Assembly (NCBI RefSeq): GCF_013403915.1
Contig: NZ_JABFDI010000023.1
Coordinates: 1-41,634, forward strand
Direction of reading: 5' to 3'
Length of the DNA: 41,634 nt
Source: Winogradskyella pacifica
GTDB taxonomy: Bacteria; Bacteroidota; Bacteroidia; Flavobacteriales; Flavobacteriaceae
The notes below the pieces were generated by a model. That model was not told the DNA's origin and did no database searches. It saw nothing but the letters and a program-made list of their open reading frames with translations. How positions within the stretch are numbered: position 1 is the stretch's first letter; each line of letters starts with the position of its first letter. The position numbers and the translations under genes were made by a program. Positions 34,738-41,634 of this stretch are shown one piece after another.

Positions 34738-35283
34738 TTGAGGACGCTTTTAATAAAATATAAATCTGTAATCCGTTTTATCGTCACTTTTCTGGCGGTA
34801 TATGGTGTTTTGACTATCGGTTATAATGTGTACTTAAATGAATCTCATGGTTCTTTGTTTTATCCGGATTATTTAACCAATTTGGTAGCGGAACAGACCA
34901 ATGCTTTACTAAATGGTTTGGGTTACGAGGCTAGTGTTACAGCGCATCCTAATGAACCCTCAATGAAAATTATTATCAACGGAAAGTATGTAGCACGCGT
35001 TATTGAAGGTTGCAATGCGATAAGTATTATTATTTTATTTCTGTCTTTTATAGTTGCTTTTGCTGGTAAGTTTAAAACCACTTTATTGTATGGATTAGCT
35101 GGTAGCATCATTATTTATGCTTTCAATTTAATTCGAATTGTAATTTTATCTGTAGGGTTATATCATTATCCTTGGAGAAGAGAAATTCTGCATACCGTTA
35201 TTTTTCCAATGTTAATATATGGTACTGTTTTTCTACTTTGGATGGTTTGGGTAAATCGATTTTCTAAAAAAAGCGAAGTCTAA
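34738..35283 (+). CDS. xrtF: Exosortase family protein XrtF
   Basis: The product is a 181-aa inner-membrane protein of the exosortase (archaeosortase-like) transpeptidase family. It has about five hydrophobic segments. The proposed catalytic residues are all present: C92 in IEGCNAISI, R133 in FNLIRIVIL and H152 in ILHTVIFP. Such enzymes cleave or anchor substrates with a C-terminal tripartite sorting signal. The start is TTG at 34738, with TTAGGAA upstream as a possible weak ribosome site. Its stop overlaps the next gene by one base (TAATG). No substrate with such a signal is encoded in the window. Confidence 0.9.
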   Translation: MRTLLIKYKSVIRFIVTFLAVYGVLTIGYNVYLNESHGSLFYPDYLTNLVAEQTNALLNGLGYEASVTAHPNEPSMKIIINGKYVARVIEGCNAISIIILFLSFIVAFAGKFKTTLLYGLAGSIIIYAFNLIRIVILSVGLYHYPWRREILHTVIFPMLIYGTVFLLWMVWVNRFSKKSEV

Positions 35284-35711
35284 TGCGTAAATTAATCACC
35301 TATAGTTTCGTAGTAGTATTGCTACTGTTATTAATATTAATTAGGGCTTATGAAGACGTACTGTTTTACGATCCCTATTTAACCTTTTTTGAAAATGATT
35401 ATTTGTATTTGGATAGTCCAAGACGAGAAATAGCAAAGCTAGTCTTGTTTACAACATTGCGTTATGTTTTAAATACTGTAATCTCACTGGGGATTTTGTG
35501 TCTGATTTTTAAGGATAAAAGTATCGTTAAGTTTTCGGTATTAATTTTTGCCGTGGCTTATGTTTTACTGCTGATTCCATTTTTATATTTTGTAATAAAT
35601 CCTAATCAAGAAGATTACTATTTGTTTTTTAATATTAGACGTTTTTTAATCCAACCTATTGGCTTAATTCTACTATTTCCAGCGTTCTATTACTATAAAT
35701 TGAATCGTTAA
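35283..35711 (+). CDS. Exosortase F-associated membrane protein
   Basis: The product is 142 aa with four transmembrane segments (about residues 5-22, 55-77, 82-103 and 117-136). A conserved extracytoplasmic DVLFYDPYLTFF and YLDSPRREIAKL segment is typical of the small protein found next to XrtF in flavobacteria. It is translationally coupled to xrtF by a TAATG overlap and has no independent promoter. Its molecular role is unknown; position implies a partner or regulator of the exosortase. Confidence 0.85.
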   Translation: MRKLITYSFVVVLLLLLILIRAYEDVLFYDPYLTFFENDYLYLDSPRREIAKLVLFTTLRYVLNTVISLGILCLIFKDKSIVKFSVLIFAVAYVLLLIPFLYFVINPNQEDYYLFFNIRRFLIQPIGLILLFPAFYYYKLNR

Positions 35712-35740
35712 TAATGTATCTATAGCCTATTATAATTCAA

Positions 35741-35756
35741 TAATTTTGTAGCTTTG
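35741..35756 (+). promoter_or_regulatory. Two abutting -7 elements TAATTTTG and TAGCTTTG
   Basis: Two consecutive TAnnTTTG matches (35741-35748 and 35749-35756) precede the GTG start at 35761. Either would give a transcript start between about 35754 and 35762, so the mRNA would have a leader of at most about 7 bases. No -33 TTTG fits. Confidence 0.4.
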
Positions 35757-35760
35757 CATC

Positions 35761-36174
35761 GTGAAATTTTCATACCTACATAAAGCGTTTTCTTTTGCAC
35801 TATCATTTTTGGTATTGTTTTCTACATTATCATTAACTATTGATAAGCATTTTTGTGGGGATGTTTTAATTGATGTTGCCATTTTTTCTGAAAGTAAAAA
35901 TTGTGGCATAGATATTTCAAAAGCAGAACAGACAGAGGTCGTTGAAAAAAGCTGCTGTAAAAATGAAATAGATGTCATTGAAGGCCCTTCTGATTTAACT
36001 ATCAATTCTTTTGAAGACCTAGAATTTAGTCTACAACAGGTATTATTTGCCTATAGTTATTCTTATATCAATCTTTTTGAAGGTCTACCAAGCTTGGTTA
36101 TTCCTCATAGTAATTACTTACCACCAACATTAGTTGAAGATATTCATCTCTTAGATGAAGTTTACCTTATTTGA
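35761..36174 (+). CDS. HYC_CC_PP family protein (exported, Cys-rich)
   Basis: The product is 137 aa. An N-terminal signal or anchor (residues 8-27) is followed by the family hallmarks: H30-F31-C32 (DKHFCGD), C48, the adjacent pair C65-C66 (EKSCCKN) and P121-P122. The cysteine and histidine set suggests metal binding in the periplasm; this is inference. The start is GTG, which alone gives a complete signal sequence. It leads a cluster with the TonB receptor (73 bases downstream) and the HMA protein, all on the same strand without a terminator between the first two. Confidence 0.83.
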   Translation: MKFSYLHKAFSFALSFLVLFSTLSLTIDKHFCGDVLIDVAIFSESKNCGIDISKAEQTEVVEKSCCKNEIDVIEGPSDLTINSFEDLEFSLQQVLFAYSYSYINLFEGLPSLVIPHSNYLPPTLVEDIHLLDEVYLI

Positions 36175-36203
36175 TTCCGTTATAACCCTTAGTACAAAAG
36201 GAA

Positions 36204-36219
36204 GCACATGCTTATGTGC
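36204..36219 (+). promoter_or_regulatory. Small hairpin between the HYC gene and the TonB receptor gene
   Basis: GCACAT and ATGTGC form a perfect 6-bp stem around a GCTT loop, 28 bases upstream of the receptor ATG. It overlaps an alternative in-frame ATG at 36208. It could tune receptor translation or mRNA decay; no U run follows. Confidence 0.35.
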
Positions 36220-36246
36220 AAGTCGTTATACCCGAAATTCAAACAA

Positions 36247-38484
36247 ATGAAAAAATATTTATTTATAAAATTTATGTTCTTGTCGCTCATGTTATCTGCA
36301 CAAGATCAATTAAAAGGCGTTATTTTAGAAACAAGCAGTGGAAAAGAAATGCCATTATCTGGTGCAAATGTATATTGGTTAGATTCTTCAATAGGAGCCA
36401 TTACTGCTGAAGACGGCACTTTTACTTTACCGTATAAGTTTTCATATAATCAATTAGTTATTAGTTATGTGGGTTTTAAAACAGTTACGGTAACAGTAAA
36501 TGAAAACAAATATATAAAACATGTTCTACAAGCAAGTGACGAGTTAGATGCTGTGGAAATTACATCGCGTAAGCAAGCGACACGAAAATCGTATCTAGAG
36601 GCTTCAAATACATTTACGGTTACAAGTGCAGAATTATTAAAAGCAGCCTGTTGTAACTTGGCAGAAAGTTTTGAAACGAATCCATCAATTGATGTGAATT
36701 TTGCGGATGCTGTTACGGGTACACGACAAATAAAAATGTTGGGCCTAACCTCACCTTACATACTAATTGCAACCGAGAACATTCCGGCTATTAGAGGAGC
36801 ATCTCAAGCTTATGGTTTAAGTTTTATTCCTGGGACTTGGGTAGAAAGTATTCAAATTACTAAAGGTTCAGGTAGTGTTGTTAATGGTTTTGAAAGTATT
36901 GCAGGACAAATAAATGCAGAGCTCGTTAAACCTACAACAGATGATAACTTATTTGTGAATCTTTATGGTGGTTCTAATGAACGCTTAGAACTTAACACAC
37001 ATTTCAATACCAAAGTATCTGAGAAGTGGAGTACAGGGTTGTATTTACACGGAAATACACATCAAAAAAAGCACGATGTTAATGATGATGGTTTTATGGA
37101 TATGCCAATCTATAACCAGATTAATATAATGAACCGTTGGCAATACACCAATCCTGAAAAAGGCTTCGTTTCTTTTATTAATTTGAAATACTTAAATGAT
37201 GAAAAACAAGCTGGTCAAGTCAATTTTAAGCCTGAAACAGATCGCGGAACAACTAATTTCTGGGGAAGTGAAATTAATTCAGAACGCTTTGAGGTAACTA
37301 CAAAATTAGGTTATGTGAATCCTGAAATTCCGTATCAAAATCTTGGATTTCAAATGGCATTTAGTCATCATAATCAAGATTCTTATTTTGGATTGAATCT
37401 TTATGATATTGAACATAATAGTTTTTATTCCAATTTAATTTATAGTTCCATTATTGGGGATTCTCGTCACAAAGTAAAAACAGGATTAAGTTTTACCTAT
37501 GATCATTTTGATGAGCTTGTAAACACTACTAATTTTGAAAGAGTAGAGAACTCTATTGGGGGTTTCTTTGAGTATGCATACGATAATTTAGATAAACTAA
37601 CCATGACGGCTGGTGTGCGTGTGGATCAGCACAATAGATTAGGCTTTTTTGTAACACCGCGTTTTCATTTACGATATACACCTTGGGAAAAGTCAGCCTT
37701 AAGATTCTCAATAGGAAGAGGGAAGCGAAGTGCTAATATTTTCGCTGAAAACCAAAATATGTTCGCGAGCTCAAGACAAATCAATATCTTAAATTCAGGT
37801 GGAAAAATTTATGGATTAGATCCTGAAATCGCATGGAATTATGGTGTAAGCTATTTACAAGGTTTTAATCTGTTTGATAGAAAGGCAGATGTAACTTTTG
37901 ATTTTTATAGAACTGATTTTCAAAACCAAGTCGTTGTAGATTGGGAGAATCCGTATGAAGTCAATTTTTATAATTTGGAAGGAGATAGTTATGCTAATAG
38001 TTTTCAATTTGAATTTAATTATAATGTTTTTGAACATTTCGATTTACGAATGGCTTACAAGTATTACGACATTCAAACGGATTATACTTCTGGTAAATTA
38101 GAAAAGCCTTTAGTGCCAAAGCATCGCTTATTTGCAAACACGTCTTACGAGACTGAAGTTAAAACTAATGGTGCACATTGGAAATTTGATGCCACCTATA
38201 ATTGGTTAAGTTCACAACGTTTTCCTAGTACAGATTTAAGTGCTACGCAATATCAATTGCCAGATGAAACACCAACTGTAGGAACGTTAAACTTGCAAGT
38301 CACTAAAGTGTTTTCTCCAAAATTTGAAGTATATTTAGGAGGGGAAAACGTAACGAATGTAAGACAAAACAATCCTATTATAAGTCCAGATAATCCATTT
38401 GGTTCAAATTTTGATAGTAATTTTGTGTATGGTCCAATTTTTGGAAGTCTATATTATGCAGGCTTACGATTTAGAATACAGTAA
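36247..38484 (+). CDS. TonB-dependent outer-membrane receptor with Cys-Cys plug motif
   Basis: The product is 745 aa from the ATG at 36247, which gives a clean signal peptide (MKKYLFIKFMFLSLMLSAQ). The order is a CarboxypepD-reg domain (about 20-100), a plug domain (about 115-225, with IKMLGLTSPYILI and ITKGSGSVVNGFESIAGQI), then a beta-barrel ending in the aromatic-type strand LYYAGLRFRIQ. An unusual C135-C136 pair (LLKAACCNLAESFE) opens the plug. The receptor imports a bound substrate with TonB energy. Its neighbours (HYC_CC_PP and HMA proteins) point to a metal, possibly copper. An earlier ATG at 36208 lies in the hairpin and is rejected. Confidence 0.93.
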   Translation: MKKYLFIKFMFLSLMLSAQDQLKGVILETSSGKEMPLSGANVYWLDSSIGAITAEDGTFTLPYKFSYNQLVISYVGFKTVTVTVNENKYIKHVLQASDELDAVEITSRKQATRKSYLEASNTFTVTSAELLKAACCNLAESFETNPSIDVNFADAVTGTRQIKMLGLTSPYILIATENIPAIRGASQAYGLSFIPGTWVESIQITKGSGSVVNGFESIAGQINAELVKPTTDDNLFVNLYGGSNERLELNTHFNTKVSEKWSTGLYLHGNTHQKKHDVNDDGFMDMPIYNQINIMNRWQYTNPEKGFVSFINLKYLNDEKQAGQVNFKPETDRGTTNFWGSEINSERFEVTTKLGYVNPEIPYQNLGFQMAFSHHNQDSYFGLNLYDIEHNSFYSNLIYSSIIGDSRHKVKTGLSFTYDHFDELVNTTNFERVENSIGGFFEYAYDNLDKLTMTAGVRVDQHNRLGFFVTPRFHLRYTPWEKSALRFSIGRGKRSANIFAENQNMFASSRQINILNSGGKIYGLDPEIAWNYGVSYLQGFNLFDRKADVTFDFYRTDFQNQVVVDWENPYEVNFYNLEGDSYANSFQFEFNYNVFEHFDLRMAYKYYDIQTDYTSGKLEKPLVPKHRLFANTSYETEVKTNGAHWKFDATYNWLSSQRFPSTDLSATQYQLPDETPTVGTLNLQVTKVFSPKFEVYLGGENVTNVRQNNPIISPDNPFGSNFDSNFVYGPIFGSLYYAGLRFRIQ

Positions 38485-38551
38485 CGAATTGCTGAAGAAG
38501 TGTCCCTGAAAATTCGGGATTATAAATAGAAATTAAATTTAATATGAATAG

Positions 38552-38571
38552 ATTCCTGCTTCTGCAGGAAT
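38552..38571. repeat. Dispersed-type palindrome ATTCCTGC-TTCT-GCAGGAAT
   Basis: A perfect 8-bp stem with a 4-base loop lies between the receptor and HMA genes. Elements of this sequence type are scattered in many bacterial genomes. It contains an in-frame ATG (38570) that would extend the HMA gene by seven residues, which is why that start is rejected. Confidence 0.65.
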
Positions 38572-38590
38572 GACAAAAAAACAAAACAAG

Positions 38591-38962
38591 ATGAAAAAAG
38601 TAATTTTAATATTTACATTATTAGTAACGACATTGGCTTTTGCACAAGACAAGAACAAAAAAGCAAGTATAGAAGTCGATGGTGTTTGTGGTATGTGCAA
38701 AGAGCGCATAGAAAAAGCAGCTATTAGAACCAAAGGTGTAAAATCTGCAGTTTGGAGTGTTGATACACATGAGTTAAAACTAATCTTCGATGAGCGTAAA
38801 ACAGACTTAACAAAAATTTCTAAAGGTGTAGCTGCTGTAGGGCATGATACCAAGGAAATTAAAGCAACTGATGAACAATATCATTCTGTACATGCTTGCT
38901 GTCTTTACCGTGATGAAGATGTTAAGAAAGATCATGAAAAAGAGAAACAAGACGGTCAATAA
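38591..38962 (+). CDS. Exported heavy-metal-associated (HMA) domain protein
   Basis: The product is 123 aa. A signal peptide (MKKVILIFTLLVTTLAFAQ) leads into an HMA ferredoxin-like domain with C33-x-x-C36 (DGVCGMCKERIEKA) in the canonical Cu/Zn-binding loop. The C-terminal tail carries H98, H101 and the adjacent pair C103-C104 (YHSVHACCLYRD), then a charged end. It is therefore a periplasmic metal carrier candidate rather than the usual cytosolic chaperone. It is last in the cluster with the receptor and has its own downstream terminator. Confidence 0.88.
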   Translation: MKKVILIFTLLVTTLAFAQDKNKKASIEVDGVCGMCKERIEKAAIRTKGVKSAVWSVDTHELKLIFDERKTDLTKISKGVAAVGHDTKEIKATDEQYHSVHACCLYRDEDVKKDHEKEKQDGQ

Positions 38963-38967
38963 ATTAG

Positions 38968-38997
38968 AAGCCTGAATTTAGATTCAGGCTTTTTTTA
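38968..38997 (+). terminator. Terminator after the HMA gene
   Basis: A 10-bp stem (38968-38977 with 38982-38991) with a TTAG loop is followed by T residues. It closes the HYC-TonB-HMA cluster. Confidence 0.9.
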
Positions 38998-39100
38998 TGT
39001 TCTTTTTTCATTCTTAGAAAAATGAAAATCTTTTCTGTTCTTTTGAAAGTTTAGAAATTTCCAACGAAATTCGTGAAGTTCTTGTAAGGTAAGAATTAAC

Positions 39101-39108
39101 TATTTTTG
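39101..39108 (+). promoter_or_regulatory. Candidate -7 element TATTTTTG for the Crp-like gene
   Basis: TATTTTTG fits TAnnTTTG and would give a leader of about 21 bases. A TTG lies 16 bases upstream (39082-39084), closer than the usual 19-20. Confidence 0.38.
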
Positions 39109-39134
39109 AAATATCAAAAATTGAGTATTGCTAT

Positions 39135-39698
39135 ATGGAAATAAACCAAATTATTGATAATATTTACCCGCTAACATCGATATCGAAAGACTTAATAAAA
39201 GCATCAATAGTTGAAATGAAATTTCCCAAAGGGCATATTTTATTTAAAGCCAATAAAATTGAGAAAAGTATTTATTTTATTAAAAAAGGAATAGCAAGAG
39301 CCTATGCGTATTCCGATGATAATCAAATCACGTTTTGGTTTGGTAAAGAAGGAGATCCTATTGTTTCCATGCAAAGTTATGTCAATAATGAAAAAGGCTA
39401 TGAGGATGTAGAATTGCTGGAGGATTGCGAACTCTATGAATTAAAGACAGAACAACTTCAAAAACTCTTTTTAGAAGATAGTCATATTGCAAATTGGGGA
39501 CGGAAATTTGCAGAATTAGAAATTATTAAATCCGAAAAACGTCTTATTTCCTTACAATTTGAAAATGCGACTCAGAGGTACTTAGCACTTCTTAATAATT
39601 ATCCTAGCCTATTGCAGCGCGTTCAATTATCTCATATTGCATCTTATTTAGGTATAACTCAAATTAGTTTAAGCCGAATTAGAGCGAACCTAAAATAA
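39135..39698 (+). CDS. Crp/Fnr-family transcriptional regulator
   Basis: The product is 187 aa. An N-terminal cyclic-nucleotide-binding-like beta-barrel (about residues 20-125: FPKGHILFKANKIEKSIYFIKKGIARAY) is followed by a C-terminal helix-turn-helix (about 155-187: LSHIASYLGITQISLSRIR). No Fnr-type cysteine cluster and no clear cAMP-contact motif (RxS) are seen, so the ligand is unknown. It probably controls nearby genes; the DJ-1/ACT pair begins 147 bases downstream on the same strand. Confidence 0.92.
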   Translation: MEINQIIDNIYPLTSISKDLIKASIVEMKFPKGHILFKANKIEKSIYFIKKGIARAYAYSDDNQITFWFGKEGDPIVSMQSYVNNEKGYEDVELLEDCELYELKTEQLQKLFLEDSHIANWGRKFAELEIIKSEKRLISLQFENATQRYLALLNNYPSLLQRVQLSHIASYLGITQISLSRIRANLK

Positions 39699-39845
39699 AT
39701 GTCGTTTTTATCATTTGTTAAATGATTTCTCCAAAATGTTTAAGAATTTTGCCCTCTGTTATTATTCTTCACGGGAGGCTGTAAAATAGTTGTAGCTTTT
39801 GGTAAAAAAGAATAATCTAAAACGAATTTTAAAATATACTTAGAG

Positions 39846-40658
39846 ATGTCAAATACGATAAAAGTTAAAACGTCACTTATTCTATTCTTATTTGTTGCGC
39901 TTCTTGTGGGCTGTAATAATAGTAAAACCAACGTGGATAATTCAACTGTAAAAACAGAAACTAAAGCATTAAAAAAGATATTATTTGTAGTAACAAGTCA
40001 TAGTGAAAAAGGAAACACAGGAGAGAAAACAGGTTATTATCTAGGAGAAGTTTCGCATCCTTGGGATGTATTACATACTGCAGGCTATGATATTGATTTT
40101 GTAAGTCCGAAAGGAGGGAAGGCACCTGTAGATGCTTTTGATATGACAGATTCTATCAATAAGAAATTTTGGGATAACGATATATACCGCAATAAAATTG
40201 AAAACACTAAAACACCGAATGAAGTAAATCCAGATGATTATGTTGCCATTCATTATGCAGGTGGTCATGGAGCGATGTGGGATTTTGCCGATAATACCGA
40301 AATAGCTAAAATCGCGGCGCAGATCTATGAAAACAACGGTGTCGTTAGTGCGGTATGTCATGGTCCTGCTGGACTTGTAAATATTAAATTAAACAACGGA
40401 TCTTACCTTGTTGATGGTAAAAAAGTAAATGCGTTTACCAATGAAGAAGAGGTTAAAGTAAAACTAGAAGATGTCGTTCCGTTTTTACTAGAAGATCAAT
40501 TAATAGAACGTGGAGCTATTTTCGAAAAGTCAGAACCTTTTACTGAGCACGTGGTTACGGATCAGCGATTAGTTACGGGACAAAATCCACAATCTGCTCA
40601 TGGTGTTGGTCAGGCAACCTTAAAAGAGCTACAACGCTTAACTAAAAGCAACAGGTAA
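39846..40658 (+). CDS. DJ-1/PfpI family lipoprotein
   Basis: The product is 270 aa with a lipoprotein signal and lipobox LLVGC (Cys23), then a DJ-1/PfpI domain of the Hsp31-like group. The nucleophile elbow is C171-H172 (SAVCHGPAGL) and the supporting acidic residue is E68 (YYLGEVSHP). Relatives act as glyoxalase III or deglycase-like enzymes or chaperones, mostly in the cytosol. The export signal is therefore unusual and implies handling of reactive carbonyls or proteins in the periplasm (inference). The first ATG gives the signal. The next gene starts directly after its stop codon. Confidence 0.88.
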   Translation: MSNTIKVKTSLILFLFVALLVGCNNSKTNVDNSTVKTETKALKKILFVVTSHSEKGNTGEKTGYYLGEVSHPWDVLHTAGYDIDFVSPKGGKAPVDAFDMTDSINKKFWDNDIYRNKIENTKTPNEVNPDDYVAIHYAGGHGAMWDFADNTEIAKIAAQIYENNGVVSAVCHGPAGLVNIKLNNGSYLVDGKKVNAFTNEEEVKVKLEDVVPFLLEDQLIERGAIFEKSEPFTEHVVTDQRLVTGQNPQSAHGVGQATLKELQRLTKSNR

Positions 40659-41051
40659 ATGAGTGGAGAGAAAAATTTAGAAATGCTTTTAAAATCAATG
40701 AAGCCAAAGCACAATTTTGGCGATTTTGTGTTTTGTAAAACAGAGCATTTAGATCAAATAAATTTGAGTCAAGTTATAATGACTTTTAAAGAAGAGGAAA
40801 GCACTACTATTATCTTAGAAAAGAGAATTGCAGACCAATTACATTTTGACTATTCTTATGTGGCTTCTTGGATTACACTTACTGTGCATTCTTCGTTGGA
40901 GGCCGTTGGCTTAACGGCTGCATTTTCAAACGCATTATCTGACAATGGAATTAGTTGTAACGTTGTCGCCGCTTATTATCACGATCATATTTTTGTGGAT
41001 AAGAAAGATACAGATAAAGCTATGGAGGTTTTGAATGCCTTTTCTAAATAA
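40659..41051 (+). CDS. ACT-domain protein
   Basis: The product is 130 aa. The first half (FGDFVFCKTEHLDQINLSQVIMTFKEEESTTIILEK) resembles the N-terminal ACT-like part seen in small bacterial ACT proteins. The second half is a clear ACT fold (WITLTVHSSLEAVGLTAAFSNALSDNGISCNVVAAYYHDHIFV). It is a soluble, probably ligand-binding (amino-acid) regulatory protein; no enzyme domain is present. Its ATG abuts the stop of the DJ-1-like gene, so the two are co-expressed. Confidence 0.87.
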   Translation: MSGEKNLEMLLKSMKPKHNFGDFVFCKTEHLDQINLSQVIMTFKEEESTTIILEKRIADQLHFDYSYVASWITLTVHSSLEAVGLTAAFSNALSDNGISCNVVAAYYHDHIFVDKKDTDKAMEVLNAFSK

Positions 41052-41134
41052 AGTATTCACTGTAGATAAAACGTTTGCTGTACGACCTAAAAAGAACATG
41101 ATTTAAAATTACCACACCAAATAAATAATAACGA

Positions 41135-41461
41135 ATGAATTGGATACTATTAATAATTGCAGGACTTTTTGAAGTCGCATTTACATCTTGTTTAGGAAAA
41201 GCTAAAGAGGCCACAGGAAATGAATCAACCTATTGGTATATTGGTTTCTTGGTTTGCTTAGTCGTAAGTATGCTACTTCTTATAAAAGTGACACAAGTAT
41301 TACCTATTGGAACAGCATATGCCGTCTGGACAGGTATTGGTGCCGTAGGAACTGTATTGGTTGGTATTTTTGTTTTTAAAGAACCAGCAACAGTGTGGAG
41401 ACTGTTTTTTATTTCAACATTAATTATGTCTATTGTTGGGCTAAAGGTGGTTTCGCATTAG
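41135..41461 (+). CDS. SMR-family efflux transporter, SugE/Gdx-like
   Basis: The product is 108 aa with four transmembrane helices and the essential E13 in helix 1 (IIAGLFEVAF). The segment LPIGTAYAVWTGIGAVGTVLVGI and the C-terminal IVGLKVVSH are closest to the SugE/Gdx guanidinium-exporter branch, rather than EmrE. It would work as a proton-coupled dimer in the inner membrane. No guanidine riboswitch was recognised upstream. It is 83 bases after the ACT gene and may share its transcript. Confidence 0.88.
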   Translation: MNWILLIIAGLFEVAFTSCLGKAKEATGNESTYWYIGFLVCLVVSMLLLIKVTQVLPIGTAYAVWTGIGAVGTVLVGIFVFKEPATVWRLFFISTLIMSIVGLKVVSH

Positions 41462-41561
41462 ACAGATTAATGTGAATATTAATGCTTTTAAATTTATTTT
41501 AAAGATGCATCAATCGCGTCAATAAGATTTCTAAAACCAATCCGTTTATTTTAAAACAAAG

Positions 41562-41594
41562 AGGTCGTCTAAAAACAATTTAGGCGACCTTTTA
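41562..41594 (+). terminator. Terminator downstream of the SMR gene
   Basis: A 12-bp stem (41562-41573 with 41579-41590) with an AACAA loop is followed by TTTT. The 100 bases between the SMR stop and this hairpin hold no recognisable feature. Confidence 0.85.
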
Positions 41595-41634
41595 ATTTTT
41601 AATCATGTTGGTTTTATTGTTAAGATACTTGATT

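Noticed and set aside
38570..38590. HMA protein start at 38570
   Set aside because: The ATG lies in a dispersed palindrome; MKKVILIFTL at 38591 gives a proper signal peptide.
39713..39729. ATCATTT-GTT-AAATGAT hairpin after the Crp-like gene as a terminator
   Set aside because: The stem is only A/T with one G-C pair per arm, and no T run follows; too weak to call.
41052..41134. Guanidine riboswitch upstream of the SugE-like gene
   Set aside because: No paired hairpins with ACGR loops or other guanidine-aptamer features could be found.

Overview
The window is AT-rich DNA typical of a marine-type Flavobacteriaceae (Bacteroidota) chromosome. Evidence for this: Bacteroidota promoter signatures (TTTG about 19-20 bases upstream of TAnnTTTG), almost no Shine-Dalgarno sequences, HYC_CC_PP, XrtF and CarboxypepD-reg/TonB-type proteins, and an ordinary flavobacterial set of housekeeping genes. 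I do not assign a genus. No rRNA, tRNA, CRISPR array, prophage or insertion sequence was recognised, and no stretch longer than about 300 bases lacks a gene.

Layout. (1) 1-2860, minus strand: a heptamer array, then kynurenine 3-monooxygenase and kynureninase (tryptophan catabolism). (2) 2978-7852: a membrane sensor kinase, a candidate small RNA with its own promoter and terminator, an orphan lipoprotein, a methyltransferase, a CarboxypepD-reg protein and an exported MsrA, with intergenic palindromes among them. (3) 8007-17166: Nif3-like/zinc-ribbon-like pair, LpxK, a TPR hybrid kinase, GAPDH and lipoyl synthase, an ECF sigma factor translationally joined to a glycosyltransferase, and a small Cys-rich membrane protein. 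(4) 17389-22456: aquaporin, ECF sigma with RskA-like anti-sigma, MurB and aminotransferase, and a DUF1573 protein. (5) 22641-32715: ValS, then the complete cell-shape operon mreB-mreC-mreD-pbp2-rodA, then PurH. (6) 32860-35711: FtsX-type permease, GAF/fRMsr-like protein, and the exosortase pair XrtF plus its associated membrane protein. (7) 35761-38962: a three-gene cluster (HYC_CC_PP protein, TonB receptor, HMA-domain protein). (8) 39135-41461: Crp-like regulator, DJ-1/PfpI lipoprotein, ACT-domain protein and SMR transporter.

How the genes work together. The cell-envelope theme is strong: MurB, LpxK, the Mre/PBP2/RodA elongasome, and several exported or membrane proteins. The best candidate for a little-described system is the cluster at 35761-38962. 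Its three successive exported proteins each carry an adjacent Cys-Cys pair, the last also with a CxxC heavy-metal motif. This suggests a metal (perhaps copper) capture route across the envelope. The second is the roughly 118-nt candidate RNA at 4402-4519, which has a near-perfect promoter, an 8-bp closing helix, a bubble, an apical hairpin and a strong terminator. All functional assignments rest on reading motifs by eye; no database search was possible.
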